From contig CAVUTD010000029.1 in NCBI GenBank assembly GCA_963744345.1, forward strand, positions 150,729 to 214,728: a stretch of DNA of 64,000 nucleotides. Direction: 5' to 3'. Origin of the DNA: DASTFP01 sp963744345 (GTDB lineage: Bacteria; Verrucomicrobiota; Verrucomicrobiia; Chthoniobacterales; Terrimicrobiaceae). Each line of letters starts with the position of its first letter. Positions within the stretch are counted from its first letter, which is position 1. This document shows, piece after piece, positions 63,922 to 64,000 of the stretch. A model generated the notes under the pieces. The model saw nothing but the letters and a program-made list of their open reading frames with translations, had not been told where the DNA came from and made no database searches. Both the position numbers and the translations under genes were made by a program.

Positions 63922-64000
63922 ACGGGTTTGTGCGTCGGCAGCGGCGGCGGTCCCTGCTGCGCCTTCGAGGAATGCGAATTGAAGGCAGCTTGCGCTGTGT
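63918..64000 (-). CDS. C-terminal end of an upstream transfer gene, cut by the window edge
   Basis: The last 27 or so codons of a gene entering from the right: FNSHSSKAQQGPPPLPTHKP then V and TGA at 63918-63920. Its stop overlaps the ATG at 63921 of the VirB8-like gene, so it belongs to the same operon. A Pro-rich tail at the end is common in VirB6/TrbL-like proteins, but the fragment is too short to name. Confidence 0.55.
   Translation of the reverse strand, partial: TAQAAFNSHSSKAQQGPPPLPTHKPV

Larger units (their letters stand above)
58351..64000. mobile_element. Left end of an integrated conjugative/mobilizable element (continues past the window)
   Basis: An integrase at the edge, then at least eight minus-strand genes with four-base overlaps, including VirB8-, VirB9- and VirB10-like proteins, a lipoprotein and an SSB. 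This is the pattern of a type IV secretion-based integrative conjugative element. The VirB4/VirB11/coupling protein genes and the other end are outside the window. The exact left end lies somewhere in 58.0-58.35 kb. Confidence 0.75.

Noticed and set aside
1..64000. CRISPR array or rRNA operon
   Set aside because: No regularly spaced repeats and no rRNA-like sequence seen in any part of the window.

Overview
The window looks like a chromosomal segment of a Verrucomicrobiota bacterium, perhaps a soil Spartobacteria/Chthoniobacterales-type lineage. This is inferred from gene style only: a RAYT-type transposase domain, a GxxExxY relic, a DUF2760/Hsp70 cluster, DUF4432 and single-chain glycyl-tRNA synthetase. 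No rRNA, tRNA or CRISPR array was recognised. Most of the window is G+C-rich and densely coding; the formate/nitrite transporter gene near 44.6 kb is visibly more A+T-rich.

Layout. 0.35-8.5 kb: two convergent groups of haem enzymes. Going right are a small unknown protein, a catalase-like protein, a membrane-linked unknown and a DyP peroxidase. Going left are a fatty-acid alpha-dioxygenase-like enzyme and a cytochrome P450. Together they resemble an oxylipin (fatty-acid hydroperoxide) pathway. 8.7-28 kb: mostly housekeeping genes: glutamate dehydrogenase, recJ (frameshifted), recG (carrying an in-frame RAYT transposase insertion), an NtrC-type regulator, xseB-dxs, glyQS, mtgA, ndk, an L,D-transpeptidase and a uracil-DNA glycosylase. 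28-43.5 kb: an AsmA-like protein, a ResB-like protein, a PEP-dependent dihydroxyacetone kinase set (dhaK broken, dhaL, and a DhaM-HPr-EI fusion), then DUF2760 with two Hsp70-like proteins separated by a decayed GxxExxY cassette, then xylose isomerase. 43.7-58 kb: a B12-domain pseudogene, a formate/nitrite transporter, a sugar-catabolism block (DUF4432, PfkB kinase, ROK protein, L-fucose isomerase-like, class II aldolase), a multi-PAS histidine kinase with a NarL-type regulator, a Gfo/Idh/MocA oxidoreductase and DUF1330.

58.3-64 kb is one end of an integrated conjugative or mobilizable element. A tyrosine recombinase sits at the edge, followed by a tightly overlapping minus-strand operon with VirB8-, VirB9- and VirB10-like proteins, a coiled-coil lipoprotein, an element-encoded SSB and small unknown proteins. 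It runs off the right edge.

The most striking finding is the recG gene. A REP-associated tyrosine transposase with an HUH motif sits in frame between helicase motifs Ia and II, flanked by near-identical 22-bp direct repeats exactly 585 bp (195 codons) apart. Second is the alpha-dioxygenase/P450/catalase-like/DyP cluster. Third is the GxxExxY relic bounded by 31-bp imperfect inverted repeats between two Hsp70 genes. Several conserved genes (the cyclic-nucleotide-binding protein, recJ, dhaK, virB10) carry single-base frameshifts. These could be real decay or assembly/read errors and need checking against reads.
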